The notes beneath the pieces are model-generated. The model saw only the letters and a list, made by a program, of their open reading frames with translations. It was not told the origin of the DNA and did not search any database. From Streptomyces tagetis (GTDB taxonomy: Bacteria > Actinomycetota > Actinomycetes > Streptomycetales > Streptomycetaceae): a DNA stretch of 64,000 bases. The position numbers and the translations under genes were made by a program. Where the stretch lies: contig NZ_JAGPNL010000008.1 in assembly GCF_018069565.1 (NCBI RefSeq), positions 1 to 64,000 on the forward strand. The letters run 5' to 3'. Of the stretch, positions 61,263 to 64,000 are shown in pieces (position 1 is the stretch's first letter; each line of letters opens with the position of its first letter).

Positions 61263-62486
61263 ATGGGCACAGGGGGCAGCGGGCGGCGCGAGGTGAGGCG
61301 GGCCCGGTACGCGGTGGCGGCGGTCTTCGCCGTGCACGGCGCCGTCACCGGCTCGTTCGCGACCCGGGTGCCGTGGATTCAGGAACACGCCGGGGTGAGC
61401 GCGGGCCAACTGGGCCTCGCCCTGGCCTTCCCGGCGCTCGGCGCCTCGCTGGCCATGCCGCTGGCCGGCAGCGTCAGCCACCGCTTCGGCGCCCGTACGG
61501 CACTGCGCGGACTGCTGGCCCTGTGGACGCTGGCGCTGCTGCTGCCCTCCCTCGCGCCCAACCTGATCACCCTGTGCGCCGCGCTGTTCGCCTTCGGCGC
61601 GACGGCGGGCATGTCGGACGTGGCGATGAACGCGCTCGGCGTCGAGGTGGAGAACCGCCTCGACAAGTCGATCATGTCGGGGCTGCACGGCATGTGGAGC
61701 CTGGGCGCCCTGCTCGGCTCGGCCGCCGGGACCCTCGCCGCCCACCTCGGCTCGGACGCCCGTACGCACCACGCGCTGGCCGCGGCGACGCTCACCGTGG
61801 CGGGCCTGGTCGCCTGCACCTGGGTGCTGGACCTCCAGCCGTCCGAGGACGAGGAGGCGCCGCCCCGGTTCGCGCTGCCGCCCAGGTCGGCGCTGCTGAT
61901 CGGCGCGGTCGGTTTCTGCGCGGTCTTCGCGGAGGGCGCGAGCCTGGACTGGTCGGCGGTCTACCTGCGGGACCGGATGGACGCCTCGGCCGGTCTGGCG
62001 GCGGCGTGCACGACGGGCTTCACGCTCACCATGGCGGTGGCCCGGTTCGCCGGCGACGGGGTGGTGGACCGGTTCGGCGCCGTGCGCACGGTCAGGTTCT
62101 GCGGGGTGCTGGCGACGCTGGGCGGGCTGCTCATCGTCCTCGCGGACCGTCCGGCGCTCGCCATGGCGGGCTTCGCGCTGATGGGACTGGGCATCGCCGT
62201 GGTGGTGCCGCTCTGCTTCGCGGCGGCGGGCCGCAGCGGCTCCAACCCGAGCCTGGCCATCGCGGGGGTCGCCACCATCACGTACACCTCGGGGCTGGTG
62301 GCGCCGAGCGCGATCGGCACGCTGGCCCAGGCGACGAGCCTGATGGTGTCGTTCTGCCTGGTGACCGCGCTGACCTGCGGGCTGACGGCGTTCGCCTCGG
62401 TGCTACGAGCCGGCGACCGCGAGCGCACGGTGACCGGCGGACCGGCCACGGAGCGCATCGCGGCCCACCAGAGCGACACGGGCTGA
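61263..62486 (+). CDS. MFS transporter (YbjJ-like)
   Basis: A 407-residue transporter with about 12 membrane segments. AHG-type start AVFAVHGAVTGSFATRVPWIQEH, MSDVAMNALGVEVENRLDKSIMSGLHGMWSLGAL and VGFCAVFAEGASLDWSAVYLRD are typical of the YbjJ/FucP-like branch of the major facilitator family. The divergent ROK regulator suggests a sugar or sugar derivative. ATG at 61263 follows GGGAGAGGGAGGG. Confidence 0.9.
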   Translation: MGTGGSGRREVRRARYAVAAVFAVHGAVTGSFATRVPWIQEHAGVSAGQLGLALAFPALGASLAMPLAGSVSHRFGARTALRGLLALWTLALLLPSLAPNLITLCAALFAFGATAGMSDVAMNALGVEVENRLDKSIMSGLHGMWSLGALLGSAAGTLAAHLGSDARTHHALAAATLTVAGLVACTWVLDLQPSEDEEAPPRFALPPRSALLIGAVGFCAVFAEGASLDWSAVYLRDRMDASAGLAAACTTGFTLTMAVARFAGDGVVDRFGAVRTVRFCGVLATLGGLLIVLADRPALAMAGFALMGLGIAVVVPLCFAAAGRSGSNPSLAIAGVATITYTSGLVAPSAIGTLAQATSLMVSFCLVTALTCGLTAFASVLRAGDRERTVTGGPATERIAAHQSDTG

Positions 62487-62547
62487 CCGGCACCGTCCGC
62501 GCGGCGTGTGCTCGCGGGCTCCGACGACCCATGACACGGAGTTGCTC

Positions 62548-63006
62548 ATGTCTCTGGCTGTGGCGATCACCGGGACACGACAGACCGGACACCGGGAACC
62601 CGGCGAGATCGGGGACCTGTTCGGCCGCTACCTGGCCCCGTGGGCCACACCCGCCGCGAGGTTCTCCGTGGGCGGAGCGCGCGGCATCGACAGCCTGTCG
62701 CTGCTGTGGCTCGCCGGGAACACGTCGTCGCACCTGACCGTGGTGGTGCCCTGCACGGTCGCGCGGCAGCCCCCCGAGGCGCGGCAGGCGATCGAGCGGT
62801 GCCGGGACCGGCTCGACGCGGTCGTCGAGTTGGGCGCCGCCGAGCCGCGCACGCCCGCGTTCCACGCCCGCAACCGGTGGATGGTGGACCGGGCCGACCT
62901 GGTGATCGGATTCCCGCTCGCCGACACCGAGGACGGCTCGGGCACCTGGCAGACGCTCGACTACGCGGCCGAGCAGGGGAAACCACGGCTGATCGTGCCC
63001 CTGTGA
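62548..63006 (+). CDS. SLOG-fold protein
   Basis: A 152-residue single-domain Rossmann-like protein. It starts SLAVAITGTRQTGH and has the SLOG/DprA/YpsA-type nucleotide loop VGGARGIDSLSLLWLAG, then HARNRWMVDRADLVIGFPLAD and a C-terminal EQGKPRLIVPL. SLOG domains bind nucleotides or nucleotide-derived ligands and appear in both phosphoribohydrolases and defence systems. It stands alone here. GGAG lies 7 bases before the ATG. Confidence 0.82.
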   Translation: MSLAVAITGTRQTGHREPGEIGDLFGRYLAPWATPAARFSVGGARGIDSLSLLWLAGNTSSHLTVVVPCTVARQPPEARQAIERCRDRLDAVVELGAAEPRTPAFHARNRWMVDRADLVIGFPLADTEDGSGTWQTLDYAAEQGKPRLIVPL

Positions 63007-63104
63007 GGCGCTCGACGAACAGCCCGAGGACTCTCGCCGAGGGGTCCAGGCACGGGCCGCCACCTGAACACCCGCCCCTCCTCGATGGTGGTGGCGAGAA
63101 GGAC

Positions 63105-63758
63105 TCAGGCGGCGCGGGCGAGGTCGACCCGGGGCGGCAGTTCCGTGAGGCTGGTGATTCGCCAGTCCGCCGTCGCGGCGACCTCCGGGGTGTCGGCCCA
63201 CAGGTTCCCCCACGGGCCGCGCCGCAGGTGAGCGGTACGGAGCCCCGCCGCCGCCGCGGGCAGGGTGTCGTTGGCGGGGTGGTCACCGACGTACAGCGTC
63301 TCCCCGGGCGCGGCCTGCCCGGCCTCGACCGCGCGCCGGAAGAACTCCGGGTCGGGCTTGGCCACGCCCCACTCCCCGGAGGTCGCCACCATGTCGGCCG
63401 GCAGGGCCAGCTCGCGCAGGAGTTCGCCCGCGCGGACGGTCTGGTTCCCGGCGATGACGACACGCAAGCCCAGGTCGCGCAGTGCCGTCAGGGCGGGGCG
63501 GACGTCGTCGTACAGGTCGCTCTCGTCCAGGCGCTCGCCACGGCCGGCGGCCTCGCGGGCGGCGTACTCGGCGGCGATGTCGATACCCGGCTTGATGAGC
63601 CGGAGGGCGTCGGCGTTGTCGCGGCCCTGGGCGACGACCGCGCCGACGAGCGCTGACACGGTGTGCCGGGGGACGTCGAGCCAGTCGGCCCACGACGCCC
63701 AGTACCGGTCATCGCGGACCAGGGTCTCGCCGACGTCGAAGACCACGGCGCGAATCAT
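63105..63758 (-). CDS. HAD-superfamily hydrolase
   Basis: A 217-residue HAD hydrolase. Motif I is VVFDVGETLV (nucleophile Asp8; the second motif I position is Gly-Glu rather than DxD, as in dehalogenase-like members), motif II VIAGNQT, motif III lysine in GVAKPDPEFF and motif IV YVGDHPANDTLPA. A cap domain lies between I and II. Substrate unknown. It is convergent with the SLOG gene. Confidence 0.9.
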   Translation of the reverse strand: MIRAVVFDVGETLVRDDRYWASWADWLDVPRHTVSALVGAVVAQGRDNADALRLIKPGIDIAAEYAAREAAGRGERLDESDLYDDVRPALTALRDLGLRVVIAGNQTVRAGELLRELALPADMVATSGEWGVAKPDPEFFRRAVEAGQAAPGETLYVGDHPANDTLPAAAAGLRTAHLRRGPWGNLWADTPEVAATADWRITSLTELPPRVDLARAA

Positions 63759-63815
63759 GCGGGCAGGTTATCCGGGAATGCGGGTGCGCTGTCGCGGTGG
63801 CGGCCGGGGGTGGTT

Positions 63816-64000
63816 TCAGGGGGTGGCCGTCCGGGCTGGGCTGCCCGGCGTGGCCGTTGTTTCCGGCGCGGTGTCCTGCGGGTGCAGGAGGGCTTGGGCG
63901 AGGGTGCGGAAGGTGTCGGTCCATGGGGACGGGCGGAGGGTGTCGGGGTCCAGCCGGACCAGGACCCGGGTGCCGTGGGCGTACGTGGTCGCGCCGTCGG
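63816..64000 (-). CDS. C-terminal end of an unidentified protein (cut by window edge)
   Basis: The minus-strand frame enters at 64000 and stops at 63816. The visible 61 residues include YAHGTRVLVRLDPDTLRPS and FRTLAQALLHPQD and show normal codon use. Too little is present to name a family. The start lies beyond the right edge. Confidence 0.6.
   Translation of the reverse strand, partial: DGATTYAHGTRVLVRLDPDTLRPSPWTDTFRTLAQALLHPQDTAPETTATPGSPARTATP

Overview
The window is a stretch of a Streptomyces chromosome. Its base composition is very GC-rich, third codon positions are almost always G or C, GTG starts and ATGA/GTGA overlaps are common, and the gene order matches the S. coelicolor region from crr/ptsI (SCO1390-1391) through smeA-sffA, rbpA, ppm1 and chiD to the hisG-rib cluster (SCO1438-1443). 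That comparison rests on recall of the order, not on an alignment.

Layout. Positions 1-145 are the antisense of a ribosomal RNA operon leader whose 16S gene lies off the left edge. Divergent from it, behind a DasR site, is the PTS pair crr-ptsI. Next come acetoacetyl-CoA synthetase, a Nudix hydrolase, a VanX-like dipeptidase and a four-gene conservon (cvnABCD). Positions 12832-19996 hold a three-gene operon for an SMC-like ATPase, a small winged-helix-type partner and a kleisin-like partner. It resembles MukBEF/MksBEF/Wadjet JetABC but has no JetD nuclease gene beside it. Then follow pxpABC (5-oxoproline degradation), a glycosyltransferase pair with an SGNH hydrolase, HEAT and ankyrin proteins, and the sporulation locus smeA-sffA.

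The middle carries a divergent MocR/YczE pair, a glycerophosphodiesterase, an MFS transporter, rbpA behind a SigR promoter, fxsA, ppm1, an amidohydrolase, an Lrp regulator, an acyl-CoA dehydrogenase and the DasR-controlled chitinase chiD. The right third has a TetR regulator, a tiny SCO1431-type membrane protein, a secreted C39-like peptidase, a P-loop kinase with no canonical start codon, a probable small RNA gene, an EccA-like AAA+ ATPase and two CNNM/CorC transporters behind a long structured leader. An FMN-riboswitch operon ribE-ribM-ribBA-ribH-hisE-hisG-PH protein follows. The window ends with an NAD(P)-binding protein, a ROK regulator carrying a minisatellite, a divergent MFS transporter, a SLOG-fold protein, a HAD phosphatase and a truncated gene.

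The genes tie amino-sugar sensing (DasR sites at crr, chiD and one promoter with no chitinase behind it) to sugar uptake, and place development genes beside housekeeping pathways. The most unusual items are the JetD-less SMC operon, the orphan chitinase-type promoter at 58227-58256 (in S. coelicolor chiI follows ribE), the degenerate nucleotide-binding motifs of SffA, the repeat-expanded ROK regulator and the small RNA candidate at 48025-48130.
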